A stretch of 64,000 bases of DNA, from NCBI RefSeq assembly GCF_963169125.1, contig NC_084795.1, positions 95,661,411-95,725,410 on the forward strand, read 5' to 3'. The stretch comes from Humulus lupulus. Taxonomy: Eukaryota; Streptophyta; Magnoliopsida; Rosales; Cannabaceae. Positions 35,612 to 46,716 of the stretch are shown one piece after another. Positions within the stretch are counted from its first letter, which is position 1; each line of letters begins with the position of its first letter. Under the pieces are notes generated by a model. The model ran no database searches. It had not been told where the DNA came from and was given only the letters and a program-made list of their open reading frames with translations. Both the position numbers and the translations under genes were made by a program.

Positions 35612-36220
35612 TGTTATCCCTAAAATAAGAAATGAATGACATGGCAGGCATTAATTACACGTGGCTGACACCTGGCAGAATCTGTGTTCGATTATCGACC
35701 AGGAAGACGTCCAGTATCGTGCAATCGGTTTTTTCATACGACCAGCATGGTCGTACGCATATTATACGCGGAGGAAATCTTAGGCAGTTATGATGAAATC
35801 CGAAATTATCTCCCATGATTTCCTGAGTATCCGATTATTTAGGAAAGAATATCTGTAACAAATCAATGTAAATCTTCCCTGAGCTTATAAATAGAAGAAG
35901 AGGGCTCAGGGAAGAAGGAGTCGATTCCTTTTCTTTTGAGCAAAAAAGATCATTTGAGATTAAAGAGAGATTACACTAGAATAATTGTATTTTCTCTTTC
36001 AGAGGTTAGTGAAACTCATTGAACCCCAATTCTTTGATCACCCCTTTGGATCTTATTTCAATAATAATTCAAGTGGACGTAGGTTATTACCATATCCTGG
36101 GGCCGAACCACTATAAAATCTTTTGTCTTTATTATTTTTGTCATCACGTTCTTTTCAACATTTTTATCCACGTCAAGCATATTTTGACTCCGAGTCAGTT
36201 GGCCAAAATCTGGGTCAACA
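35612..36220 (+). repeat. Gypsy-2 5' LTR
   Basis: TGTTATCCC...GGGTCAACA, 609 bp. TATA-like CTTATAAATAG at 35884-35894. A long imperfect dyad occurs near ACGACCAGCATGGTCGT. Confidence 0.95.
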
Positions 36221-36223
36221 TTC

Positions 36224-36241
36224 TGGTGCTTTCATTGAGAG
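36224..36241 (+). promoter_or_regulatory. Gypsy-2 primer-binding site
   Basis: TGGTGCTTTCATTGAGAG three bases after the LTR, identical to the site in Gypsy-1 and Gypsy-3. Confidence 0.75.
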
Positions 36242-36268
36242 GTAGTTATAGCATCGTTGAGAAAACCA

Positions 36269-37447
36269 ATGGCGAAAACTACCAGGAAAACTGGACAGGC
36301 GGCCGGCGCTGCACCATCTAACCCGCCTCTTCCTCCTCCTGCAAACGTGACTGAGGATGAGCCACATTTGGATTTCGATGAAGAAGAAATGGACGACGCG
36401 ACGCTGAAGAGTACCCTAAGGGCACTGCATGAAGAGCTGGCCAATCTCAGGGCCAGCCAGGAAGGTGCCACTGAAATCATAGCGCGGCAGCAGCAGGAAA
36501 TTGAGTGGCAGCGTCTGGAGTTGAGTGAGAGGCAGGCAGAGATGGACCGCCATCAGAGGGAAGCCATGTCAGCCCTCGAAGCAGCCCTACAGTTGGCTAA
36601 GAATCAGGCTGCACCTACCTCGCAGCCTGATCAACCGGCGGATGGGCCACCCCAGAGGGGTCCCAATCCTAGCCCGCCTATCCAGCCCTCGAGCCTACAA
36701 AGGCCCGAGCAGCCATAAGTGCCCCATGACGATGTCCCGCTGATGGACCCTAAGGAGCAGCCTCCATCCCAAGCTGGTCACCGCAATCCCCCGCAGTAGA
36801 GGCAGAATAGGAACGAGCAGCAGCCTCGTAGTCCTAGACGCCATAGGGGCGATGAGCCAAATCTTCCAAACAGAGGACAGCATCCTCCTGGTAACAGGAG
36901 GAATTCAGAGTTAGGCTTTGTGGTCCGAGGCCCCCCACGGCATGATAATGCACGGGGAGCTAACGACCAACGCAGACCACCCTCTAACGCTCAGGAGGTT
37001 CCAGCCCGGGAGGACCATCGAAGGAATAGCCGATCCCACCAAAGCCAATCAAGATTCAGAGATTGCCATGGTTATAACGAAGCCGACTCAGGCAGAGGGA
37101 ATGCTGGTCGGAGGGATGAAGAAAGAGGTGGAGGCAGAAGCCAGCCACCTCAGGATGACCAACCCGACAGACGGGACGCTGGGGGGCAGCCCAGACAAAA
37201 TAATGTCTTCAACCGGCTCGGAGCTAGCGAGCAGCTGAGAAGAGATGAGGATTTAAGAGATATACTCAATGATCGCCACGAGCGGCACGGCGAGTACGTC
37301 CCCCCAGCACCAGAGGCCACGGCGATCCCTAGCGCTGTGCAGGCCCAGATAGATGCCCTCAACCAGGCAGTGCAGCAGCTGGTCGGGGGAAGAACATCTT
37401 ATATCGACCATGATAGGAGAAAGGTACTCCTTTCATCTAAAGGATAG
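36269..37447 (+). pseudogene. Gypsy-2 gag N-terminal region
   Basis: Starts MAKTTRKTGQAAGAAPSNPP; an in-frame ATG 12 bases upstream is also possible. It has a Pro-rich start, then a coiled-coil segment (LHEELANLRASQEGATEIIA ... ERQAEMDRHQREA). It is broken by TAA 36716-36718 and TAG 36797-36799. The same frame then continues as a highly charged Arg/Asp/Gln-rich linker to a stop at 37445-37447. A frameshift near there connects to the gag domain in the next frame. It corresponds to the N-terminal part of the Gypsy-3 gag. Confidence 0.7.
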
Positions 37448-37449
37448 CC

Positions 37450-39207
37450 ATGGCAAAAACTCCTAGCAAGTTTAAGATGCCTACGCTTCCAAACTTTGAC
37501 TGGTATGGTGACCTGGTATCTCATGTCAACAAATTTGAGATAAAAATGGACATTCAGAAGGTGTCAAAAGACGCACGGTGCAGGATCTTCCCTGCAACAC
37601 TTTCTAACGCTGCACAGGAGTGGTTTTTTAAATTCCCTCCTGCAAGTATAATTTCCTGGGAAATGTTCGTGAAGGATTTTTACGGACAGTTCTATGCGGG
37701 TCGCGTGCACCGTACCGAGGCAAACCAACTGGTCGAGATACGCCAGCAAAATGGAGAATCGCTGAAAGACTACGTTCAGCGTTTTATGCGAGCAGCCGCC
37801 GGAGCAAAAACGGTGGGTGATGAAGGCAAAATGATGGCCATAACGGCAGTAGTTAAGCGCCGTACCCCTCTCTGGGAGAGCCTCATAAAGCATGGGGTTA
37901 GGACGACCCAGGAATTTCTAGATCGAGCTGATCGTTATATCAAGCTCGAAGACGCCATTGCCACTGAAGGAAAACCCCCAGGCAAAGATAAGGAGACAGC
38001 CGAACCCGCCAAAGCCGCCAATGGGTCGAAACCCAACGGCAATGGGAAGGGCAACGGGAACGGCAACGGCAATGGCAAGAATGGTGGAAAACGGCCACAC
38101 AACGAGCCTTCCACCTCTGACAACAAAAGGACCAAGGGTAATCGTTATGAACCCCGGTTCACTAACTATACTGCCCTTATTGAATCTCGGGGAGAGGTAT
38201 ATCAGGCCACGAGTTCCAGTGTGCCTTACAAGAAGCCTGCCCCCATTCGAAAGGACATTTCGAGGAGAGACACCACCAAGTTTTGTCGTTATCACAACGA
38301 CTACGGGCATGACACCAATGAGTGCAACCAGTTGAAGGATGAGATCGAGTTCCTTATCAGACAAGGACACTTGAAAAGATATGTACGGGCCTCGGGAAAT
38401 TCCCAACGAGAAGCTCCAGGTGGCAACAAGCAAGCGCCCACACACCAACGCTCACCACCTTTGCAGCCTGATCCCGTAGCCGGCACCCTATTAACTATCT
38501 GCGGAGGCCCGCACCTCGCAAGAAATAGCGGCAAGGCCAGGGAACGATATGCTCGAACCCTGCGCCACGACCAGGACATCGAGATGATGGCTGTGGAGGA
38601 CCGCGCACCGAAAAAGGCTCGATCAGAAGAGGGCGAGATAGCCTTCTCTGATAGGGATGCCCAGCATTCCCGGTTCCCACACTACGATCCGCTGGTCGTG
38701 GACATCCAAATGGCCAATATGACAGTGAAGAGAGTGCTAGTCGACACAGGAAGCTCAGTGAACATCCTGTACAAGTCTTCTCTGGAACGCATGAAGTTGT
38801 CCGTTAAGGACTTGGAGCCTTGCAACCAAACAATATACGGCTTCTCTAGCGAGGGACTTGCCCCCGCAGGGTCAATCAGACTTCCAGTGACAGCAGGTAC
38901 AGCGCCTGCGACCAGGACATTACTCGCTACTTTCATAGTGGTCGATTGTCCCTCGGCGTACAATGTCGTCATTGGAAGACCTATACTGGTAGACCTACGG
39001 GTCGTCACCTCCATATGGCACCTAGCCATGAAATTCCCGACAGACGCAGGGGTAGGACGCATGTTGGGAAACCAGAGGGAGGCCAGGGAGTGCTACAATG
39101 CTTCGGTCACGAAGGCGAAGAAGGGAACATCAAAAAGCACTCCCTCTGAAAGGTTGCAGATGGCAATTGATATGCAAGCCCAATCTGGTGAAGGAGTCAC
39201 CAAATAG
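37450..39207 (+). CDS. Gypsy-2 gag domain, zinc knuckle and aspartic protease
   Basis: 585 codons. Gag domain at residues 10-170 (AAQEWFFKFPPASIISWEMF, then SLKDYVQRFMRAAAGAK). A low-complexity Asn/Gly/Lys run lies at 38030-38090. The zinc-knuckle-like CRYHNDYGHDTNECNQLKDE lies near residue 279. The protease motif VLVDTGSSVNILYKSSL is near residue 430. The frame closes with VTK and TAG at 39205-39207, then the same frame stays open into RT. The same TAG in the same context occurs in Gypsy-3. Confidence 0.88.
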   Translation: MAKTPSKFKMPTLPNFDWYGDLVSHVNKFEIKMDIQKVSKDARCRIFPATLSNAAQEWFFKFPPASIISWEMFVKDFYGQFYAGRVHRTEANQLVEIRQQNGESLKDYVQRFMRAAAGAKTVGDEGKMMAITAVVKRRTPLWESLIKHGVRTTQEFLDRADRYIKLEDAIATEGKPPGKDKETAEPAKAANGSKPNGNGKGNGNGNGNGKNGGKRPHNEPSTSDNKRTKGNRYEPRFTNYTALIESRGEVYQATSSSVPYKKPAPIRKDISRRDTTKFCRYHNDYGHDTNECNQLKDEIEFLIRQGHLKRYVRASGNSQREAPGGNKQAPTHQRSPPLQPDPVAGTLLTICGGPHLARNSGKARERYARTLRHDQDIEMMAVEDRAPKKARSEEGEIAFSDRDAQHSRFPHYDPLVVDIQMANMTVKRVLVDTGSSVNILYKSSLERMKLSVKDLEPCNQTIYGFSSEGLAPAGSIRLPVTAGTAPATRTLLATFIVVDCPSAYNVVIGRPILVDLRVVTSIWHLAMKFPTDAGVGRMLGNQREARECYNASVTKAKKGTSKSTPSERLQMAIDMQAQSGEGVTK

Positions 39208-40573
39208 GGCATTGCCCAAAGTGAGGATAGAGATTTAGATCCTTGCTTTGGGGATTTTGAGGAAAATGTTGGACCCGTCGAGGACCTAGAAGAGGTCCAA
39301 CTTAACGAGAAGGACCCGACCAGAGTCGTGAAGGTCGGGAAAAACTTAGAACCCACTGCGAGGCATGCACTGGTGGAAGTCTTTGCCTGGTCACACAAAG
39401 ACATGGCTGGGATAGATCCTGCAGTCATAAGCCATGTCCTGAATATAGACAAGAGTTTTTCGCCCATGCAACAGAAGAGAAGGCTTCTCGATAAGGATCG
39501 GTCGAGAGCCTTAAAAGAAGAAGTGGAGAGATTAAAGGAGAATGGGTTCATCAGGGTGGCATTTTATCCATCGTGGGTCTCTAATCCAGTACTAGTTCCC
39601 AAGCCTAACGGCAAGTGGCGAACCTATGTGGATTTTACAGACCTCAATAAAGCCTGTCCGAAGGATTGTTTCCCACTCCCAAGGATCGACCAGTTGGTCG
39701 ATGCTACTGCTGGACACGAGATCCTCTCTTTCATGGATGCATATTCGGGCTACAATCAGGTAAGCATGCATCCCCCCGACGAGGATCACACCAGCTTTCG
39801 GACCGATACGGGATTATACTGTTATAAAGTAATGCCCTTTGGACTGAAAAACGCGGGTTCGACTTACCAGCGACTAGTTAACCACATGTTTAAAGAGTTG
39901 ATCGGCGTAAACATGGAGGTATACGTGGATGATATGCTGGTAAAGTCGAAAAAGGTGGAAGGACGTGTGAAGGATTTTCAAGAGTGTTTTGATGTATTGA
40001 ACAAGTACCAGATGAAACTAAATCCTCTCAAATGTTCCTTCGGAGTTGGATCAAGGAAGTTTTTGGGGTTTATTGTTAATTCAAGAAAAAATCGAAGCCA
40101 ACCCCGACAAGATAAAAGCCCTGATCGATATGAAATCGCCAGAAAAGATCAGGGATGTGCAGTGTTTGACTGGGAGAATTGCGGCACTAAGTAGATTTAT
40201 TTCCAAATCAACGGACAAGTGTGTCCCTTTCTTCAATCTACTTAGGGGCAACAAGAAATTTGAATGGACAGGAGACTGTGAGCAAGCTTTTCAAGCCTTG
40301 AAAGCCCATATGGCACAGCCTCCCATTTTATCTAAGCCAATCGAAGGAGAAACTTTGTTCATTTACCTGGCGATCACTAAAGTTGCTGCTAGTGCGATAC
40401 TAGTACGAGAGGATGAAGGCGTACAAAAAGTGGTTTACTATGTAAGCAAGAGGCTAATCGGAGCAGAATGGAGGTATCCGCCCATCGAAAGGTTAGCATA
40501 TTGCTTAATCCTGGCCTCCAGGAAGCTACGTTCTTACTTCGAAGCCCATCCTATCACAGTTTTAACCGACTAG
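39208..40573 (+). pseudogene. Gypsy-2 reverse transcriptase
   Basis: Open in the gag frame from the TAG onward. DMAGIDPAVISHVLNIDKSF, then NPVLVPKPNGKWRTYVDFTD, LSFMDAYSGYNQVSMHPPDE, MPFGLKNAGSTYQRL and catalytic YVDD at 39922-39933. A one-base shift in the A-run at about 40085-40090 moves the reading to the next frame, where it continues (IEANPDKIKALIDMKSPEKI, then FFNLLRGNKKFEW). A TAG at 40571-40573 interrupts the connection region. RT copies the element RNA into DNA. This copy is disabled. Confidence 0.88.
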
Positions 40574-42172
40574 CCCCTTCGGCAAGTCCTCCAGAAACCA
40601 GAGGCAGCTGGGCGTCTATTAAAATGGGCAGCCGAACTAGGGCAGTTCGATATTACGTATTCACCACGAGCAGCAGTAAAGGGACAAGTCTTGGCCGATC
40701 TCATTGCAGAGTTTACCGAACTCCCAGATAATGAGCAATGCGAAAAATATAATGCGCCTGAGCCTCATGATCAAGCTCCCTCATGGAAGTTGTTTACGGA
40801 TGGGTCGTCAAACGAATCTCACACAAGGGCAGGAGTGATATTGATAACGCCAGAAGGGCATCGATTTCACTGCACCATTAGGTTTGACTTCGTAGCCTCA
40901 AACAACGAAGCCGAATACGAGGCCCTCCTCGCTGGATTACGATTGGAAAAAGACATGGATATAAAAGTGCTCAATATTTACAGCGATTCACAGCTGATGG
41001 TGAATCAAATTCTAGAAGAATATCAAGCACGGGGTCTCAAAATGGGAGCCTACCTAAATAAAACTAGAGACCTATTGGCGCAGTTCCAGAAGTATACCCT
41101 CCAGCAGATACCTCGAGACCAGAATTCGAATGCAGATACCTTAGCCAAACTCGCAAGCGCGAAAGATGCTGACACTTTGAACATTGTGCCAGTAGAAAGA
41201 TTGAGCGAGCCGAGCATACGAGCAGATGTGACTAGCCTGGAAATTCGGATGGAAGACACATGGATGGCACCTTACTTGGAGTATCTGACCAACGGTACAC
41301 TGCCGACAGATAAGAACAAAGCCAGAACTCTTCAAAGGCAGGCTGCGAGATATATATTGGTCGATGATGTTTTGTATCGAAGGGGATATTCCATGCCGCT
41401 GCTCAGATGTATTACACCCGAGAAAGCTAAGGAACTGATGAAGGAAGTACATGAGGGCTTTTGCGGAGATCATGTTGGGGGGCAAAGCTTGGCGAAGAAG
41501 ATCCTAAGGCAGGGCTATTTCTGGCCAACTATGAACGAAGACTCTGCGGAGTACGTGCAGAAATGCGATAAGTGCCAAAGATTTTCCAAAATCCCACGAG
41601 CAGCTCCAAATGAATTAAAACAAATGCAGAGTCCTTGGCCTTTTGTAGTATGGGGAATAGACTTGATTGGATCCCTACCAACAGGGAAAGGTGGAGTAAA
41701 GTATGCAGTCGTAGAAGTTGACTACTTCACCAAATGGGCCGAAGCTGAACCACTCGCTACCATAACGACCAAGAAAGTTCTTGACTTTGTCATCAAGAAC
41801 ATTGTTTGCCGGTATGGTTTTCCTCGAAAAATCGTCTCAGACAACGGCACCCAATTTGACAGTGATCTGTTCACCAACTTCTGCGAAAGACACGAGATTA
41901 TCAAAAGCTTTTCTTCAGTTGCTCATCCACAAGCGAACGGGCAGGTCGAAGCAGTGAATAAAACGCTTAAGGACACCCTGAAGAAAAGACTTGAAGACGC
42001 TAAGGGGGCGTGGCCAGAACACCTACCTGAAGTCATATGGTCGTATAGAACTTCTCACCGAACAGCGACAGGCCATACTCCGTTTTCCATAACATACGGA
42101 TATGAAGCCATGTTACCAGTCGAGTTAGATCCGCCCTCGCATCGACCGACCAAGATCAAAACAGCCAATTGA
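40574..42172 (+). CDS. Gypsy-2 RNase H and integrase
   Basis: Open from after TAG 40571-40573 to TGA 42170-42172. RNase H: LFTDGSSNESHTRAGVILI, NNEAEYEALLAGLRL, YSDSQLMVNQILEEY, RDQNSNADTLAKLAS. Integrase: zinc-binding HEGFCGDHVGGQSLAKK ... CDKCQRF, then catalytic GIDLIGSLPTGKGG, SDNGTQFDSDLFTNF and NGQVEAVNKTLKDTL. All expected acidic residues are present. It stops early at HRPTKIKTAN because of a frameshift. The C-terminal domain continues in another frame. Confidence 0.88.
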   Translation, partial: PLRQVLQKPEAAGRLLKWAAELGQFDITYSPRAAVKGQVLADLIAEFTELPDNEQCEKYNAPEPHDQAPSWKLFTDGSSNESHTRAGVILITPEGHRFHCTIRFDFVASNNEAEYEALLAGLRLEKDMDIKVLNIYSDSQLMVNQILEEYQARGLKMGAYLNKTRDLLAQFQKYTLQQIPRDQNSNADTLAKLASAKDADTLNIVPVERLSEPSIRADVTSLEIRMEDTWMAPYLEYLTNGTLPTDKNKARTLQRQAARYILVDDVLYRRGYSMPLLRCITPEKAKELMKEVHEGFCGDHVGGQSLAKKILRQGYFWPTMNEDSAEYVQKCDKCQRFSKIPRAAPNELKQMQSPWPFVVWGIDLIGSLPTGKGGVKYAVVEVDYFTKWAEAEPLATITTKKVLDFVIKNIVCRYGFPRKIVSDNGTQFDSDLFTNFCERHEIIKSFSSVAHPQANGQVEAVNKTLKDTLKKRLEDAKGAWPEHLPEVIWSYRTSHRTATGHTPFSITYGYEAMLPVELDPPSHRPTKIKTAN

Positions 42173-42486
42173 TGATGGAGTCCCTAGACTCAATAGATGA
42201 AAAACGAGAGAAAGCCCAACTCCGAGTAGCTGCGTACCAGCAAAAAGTCGCCTGGTACTTTAATTCAAAAGTAAAAGAAAGAAAATTCAGCATCGGAGAT
42301 CTAGTGCTACGACGAGTTTTCTTGAATACCCGCGACCCCACTGCTGGAGTACTCGGACCAAATTGGGAAGGACCGTACCAGATCGAAGAAGTCCTTCACC
42401 CGGGCACCTATAAACTTGCACGCTTAAATGGAGATCTCGTTCCACGCTACTGGAATGGAGAACACCTGCGCAAGTACTACCAATGA
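42169..42486 (+). pseudogene. Gypsy-2 integrase C-terminal domain (frameshifted)
   Basis: 105 codons: LDSIDEKREKAQLRVAAYQQ, then IGDLVLRRVFLNTRDPTAGV, GPYQIEEV, and end WNGEHLRKYYQ. It matches the end of the Gypsy-1 integrase. It is displaced by one base relative to the upstream frame near 42165. Confidence 0.85.
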
Positions 42487-43219
42487 ACAGTCCTTCTTAA
42501 AGGACTGGCTTGTATTAATTCTTACTTTTTACAAGTTTCGAAAAAGGGTTAGCCACGATGTATGGCTAATCGCTTATAAGTGTAAGATCTTTTTTAAGAT
42601 CCCTCGTACAGACATGATAAGTCCATTTTAATACGAGATTATAAGGGACTGTGCGCAGCCAGTCATTCTTGCCAACCTTTGTAAATTTATTTTTACAAGT
42701 ATTTGTTCATTACATGTGTTGTTTTGCTGTATTACAAGTGTTGAATTATATTACGAGCAGCAATGTTCGAACAGGTCATGGTCAAGGCAAGTGACCAAGG
42801 ACCTAAAGCCCCTCGATCACTTGGGGGCATATAAGGTACATCGATAGCAAAAGCGTACCATAAGGTATGTAAACACATGAACAAAATAAGTGAAAGCATG
42901 CTACGGTACTTAGAGCATTTTTCAAAAATTTATGTTTTGAAAAATCAAACCAAAGTACTATGCTAAGTTTGGTCGTGCGAACATGTATTATAATAAGAAA
43001 AAAATTATAATATCAGTAAAGCAATCGTTTACACCGCGAGCATTAGTGCTCGAATGTAAATATGTAATTAAAAGGAAAAACCTTTTACACTGCGAGCGGT
43101 ACTGCTCGGATGTAATTGTTCAAGTGTAAGTAAAAAGTTTCCCTCGCAGCAATAAAAAATAAAATTGTCTTTACAAGTAGGCCCATGGGCCATAAAAACT
43201 GTGGAAGATAAAAAGAGAA
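42487..43219. other. Gypsy-2 gap between pol and antisense gene
   Basis: Non-coding. Contains two related dyad motifs at about 43030-43055 and 43088-43112 (TTTACACCGCGAGCATTAG and TTTACACTGCGAGCGGTAC) with CGAGC/GCTCG arms. This is the convergent end of the sense and antisense transcription units. There is no large tandem array as in Gypsy-1. Confidence 0.5.
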
Positions 43220-45709
43220 TTACTGGGGAGCAGGAGGGTCTTCTGGACGAGGAGCGCTCTTGTCAGCCGGAGGATCAGCCTTAGCGTCAGCAGCGGGGGT
43301 CTTGGCCTTTGCTCTCTCCTCTGCCTCCAGCCAAGCAATGCACTGCGCCATCAGCGTCTTTCGCAACTTCTCGGAGAGGTAGTTAATTTTGGCCCCCCGG
43401 TTGTGTTTCCAGAAATCGTAGAAACTGAGGAAGGCGTCTTCCTTGTACTTCTTCAGATTTCTGGCCCCATCCTCCTCGAGCTCCTGAATGCACCCTTCAA
43501 GCTCCTGAACGCGCCCCTCAAGTTCCTGCACCCGTCCCTCGAGCCTCTTTGTCTCCTCCCTGCTGCCGATCAGATCAAGATTGAGCTGCTTACACTCTTG
43601 GGTATTGAGTACAGCACTTTCTCTCCATTTATTATGCTCCTCATTGGCTTTCTGCAAGGCCCCTTGACTCTCCTAAAGCTCCTGGGTGAGAGTGGCTTGG
43701 TCCTCGCAAAGTTTCTCGTTCAGCTTAGACAACTCTTGGTTCTCCACGAGCATCTTGTTGTTATCAGCCTCAAGCGCTTGCTTAGCCTGGGCAAGCCTGG
43801 AATCGAAGTTATTCTCTCGAGAGACCATTGCCCCAGCACGGTGCCAGCTAGCAGTCAAAGACAAAAACCCCTGAGGAAAAAATGAGAGTTAGGAACGGAA
43901 GTCTAGCATAAACGACAAAGCAGCAAAAGACGACTTACGCTGGTTATCTCATTCAGCCCTCTATTAATGATCTTGTCAATGTCCATTGTGGCAGTGTCAT
44001 TGATGGCGGTCTGGCTGCGTTTGTGCTTCGAGAACCGATATATTCTCTCCCTGGCCATGCCAACTATGTGGCTGGACAGGGAGCCTTCGGACGAGTGGTC
44101 CAAAGTCTCTTTGTCTGCGGCTTTTGGGGAGGGCCGTGGATTGACGGGCGCGGGGGGAGTCTGCTTAGAGGGGGGCGGAGGTGGTGAGTCCTCCTTGGAA
44201 GGGGTTGTGGCAGGAGCATCTTCTGTCCGGGGCTTCTTCAAAGGGGTCTTGCTACTTTCCCCTCGAGCCCTTTTACTTTCCTTCTTCAGGACAGAAGATT
44301 CAGCGGTAGCTTGGTAATGGTCAAAGAAGTTCCCGGAGTCCATACCTGCACAAAGAGAAACAATTCAAACAATGAGATTAAAGGGTCGCGAGAAAACAGA
44401 GATTAGAGTAGAAGGATTACAAAAGTAAGGTACCCGAGCTACACCTACTGGTCGTAACATTATCTACTGAACTACCTAGTTCCTGTAAGAAATCTGAATT
44501 TAAAGAAGGGGCGTTCATAAAGTTGCCATCCCCATCAAATAGATGGGAAGGAATTGGCAGATTATTCAAAAACGAGAATGATGTACCGTTTACATCCGAC
44601 GAGTCGTCGAATAGTTCGGTAGGCTCAGCAGCCTTTTGTTTCCCCTTGCCCTTGGGGACCGATGATTCCGCTGCTCGATGGGGAACAGAAGGTTCCCTGA
44701 TTGTAACCCCAGTTGGCCTCCTCCGAGGAGGGGATGCCTGAGGTTGCTGCTCGGGTCCCTGCTCAGGTTCCACATCGGCATTGACACCACCCGCCGCGGG
44801 TTCGTTAGTCGCAGGTTGGGGGCCCCAAAGGCCAGCCAACCTAAGGTTAGCCTCATTAATTAATTTCTTAACACTCTTAGCAGCACTTGGCATGCTGGCT
44901 AAGAGTGCTGCCCTCGACTCCATTCCTGGAGTGGGGGTTAGACGTAACCATGGACCTGGAACACATTGGAACAACGAAGCATTATGACAAGAAAAGATCA
45001 AAGTACAGAAACTACTGGTTCAAGGATTATTATTCTCTTTACCTCCTCGAGTGAAGGCCAGATTTTCCGCGGCAATGTCAGGCATAAGGAAGTACTCTTG
45101 ATGGTACTTCCCCACGTTGGATATGTGAGTGGTGTCAGACAGAAAGGTGCGTCCAGTCTCCTGGTGGCAGAAATTGAAGAACCCCGTACCGTCCTGGTTG
45201 GGGTTGGACTTGAGGTCGAACAGAAAATTGACCTCATGAGGAGAAGGAGCGGGCCATTTCTTGAGCTTATGGAGGATATAGAGCGCGGTCAGCATCCTAT
45301 ACCCATTTGGGGTGATTTGAAAAAGGGCCACCCCAAAGTAGTTTGCCACCCCTTGAAAGAACGAATGAAGAGGCAGGGTGGCGCCCGCCTCGATGTGGTA
45401 TCTCGACCAGGCGTTATAAGCCCCCCCTGGCAAGTTGGCTCGCTGGTCGATGGAAGGTCTGACCAGGGCCACCCCCGTCAGATTGTATTTATTTAAATAG
45501 TTGGCGATCATACGAATGGTCACCGAACTTGGGGAAACGACGTGCCACTCGACAGCCGGCTGGTCGGCATGACGAGGACGGGCACACCTCTGAACCTCGG
45601 TTTTAGGAGGGAATTCACCTCGACCACTAGTCGAGGGGGCATCAGCAGAAGGCTGACTTGGAGAGTTAAGGTTGCGTCTTTTTCTAGCTTTGGTTTTAGT
45701 TCTGGCCAT
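43220..45709 (-). CDS. Gypsy-2 antisense spliced gene (putative gypsy-type transposon domain plus coiled coil)
   Basis: Opposite to gag-pol. Start MARTKTKARKRRNLNSPSQP (45709). Suggested exons are 45043-45709 (donor GTAAAG), 44434-44955 (acceptor TTCCAG), 43939-44345 (acceptor GTGCAG, donor GTAAGT) and 43220-43870 (acceptor CCTCAG). Exon 1 carries AGATLPLHSFFQGVANYFGV then ALFQITPNGYRMLTALYILH, homologous to the antisense gene of Gypsy-1 and resembling the Pfam 'putative gypsy type transposon' family. Exons 2-3 are Pro/Ser/Lys-rich and disordered. Exon 4 is a coiled coil (EELEGRVQELEG-like repeats) ending EDPPAPQ. An in-frame TAG at 43673-43675 breaks exon 4. The function is unknown. Confidence 0.72.
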
Positions 45710-46474
45710 TTGCTGGTTGGGAACTGGTGGAGGATTTGGGTTAGGACGTGAAAAGGCGATTTCTGGAATCAATGTGTGTGGATTCTCTTCGCCTTCGAGC
45801 AGTTGGGCCAAGAGTTTGTCTTCAATAGGTCTTTCTCCCCCCCCCCCCCCAAGGGTCTTGCATATGAACTGCAAACAGACAATGGAGGAGATAAGACACA
45901 ATCCGCGGAGTAGTGTGGAAGACTGGGATAACGTTGCTCGTGCCTGGATAGCCAGCAGCATCCTAATCCTACGCTAACTTCAACGTTGAAAAACGGATAA
46001 AAAAAAAAAGGAAAGTAAATTGTTTTCTGAAAAGAGAACTTTTTCGACTCCTGAGGGGCGAGAAAAAATTTCGGTTTTTTCACCTTACTTAAAGGTTGAA
46101 TCTTTCGTCAACCTAACGTCCCAAACCAAAGATCCTAACTATCAAACTATAGTCCTGACTTGTACAAAGCATAAAAACGCACTCTTACCAAGCAATAGAC
46201 GGTTTATACCAAAAAACCCTTAAAACCCTACTCAAGAACACAGAGGTCGCAGAGCGTAAAAACGGCATGCATGGCGTAAAAAAGAGCTTAAAGAATGGAG
46301 TTCTTACCTGGGCAAAGATGGAGATTCGGAAGAAGATGAAAACCCGAACCGGAAGACCTTCGGATAAGCGTCAGACTGGTTTTCGAAGCTCTAAACTCTG
46401 GTGCAAGTTCTTGAAAATTTTGGCAAAGATGGTGAGTAAAAATTTCTTAAAGGAAAAAAAAAAACAAAAAAAGC

Positions 46475-46484
46475 CTACTTATAG
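46475..46484 (-). promoter_or_regulatory. TATA-like box upstream of the Gypsy-2 antisense gene
   Basis: CTATAAGTAG on the minus strand, about 770 bp upstream of the first ATG, similar in spacing to the box in Gypsy-1 (about 740 bp). The region 45710-46470 would be leader with possible intron. Inferred from position only. Confidence 0.4.
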
Positions 46485-46704
46485 GGATCGAAGGGATGGT
46501 CAAAAGGCAATAATCATCACTTCCCACTTTCGAAATGTGGGGAAGTGTATAAGCCGTCAAATTGCCTTTTTGGAAACTGAAAAGGCTTGATTAGACATAA
46601 TTATGTCACAGTTTTCGAAAATGCACAGGGGTTCTGACAGACATCACGGGGATGTGAACGGTTGTTCCTTTAAGTTTCTTTATTGCTGGTCGCACTAAAC
46701 AAAC

Positions 46705-46716
46705 TTGGGGGGCAAA
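46705..46716 (+). promoter_or_regulatory. Gypsy-2 polypurine tract
   Basis: TTGGGGGGCAAA directly before the 3' LTR at 46717. Confidence 0.85.
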
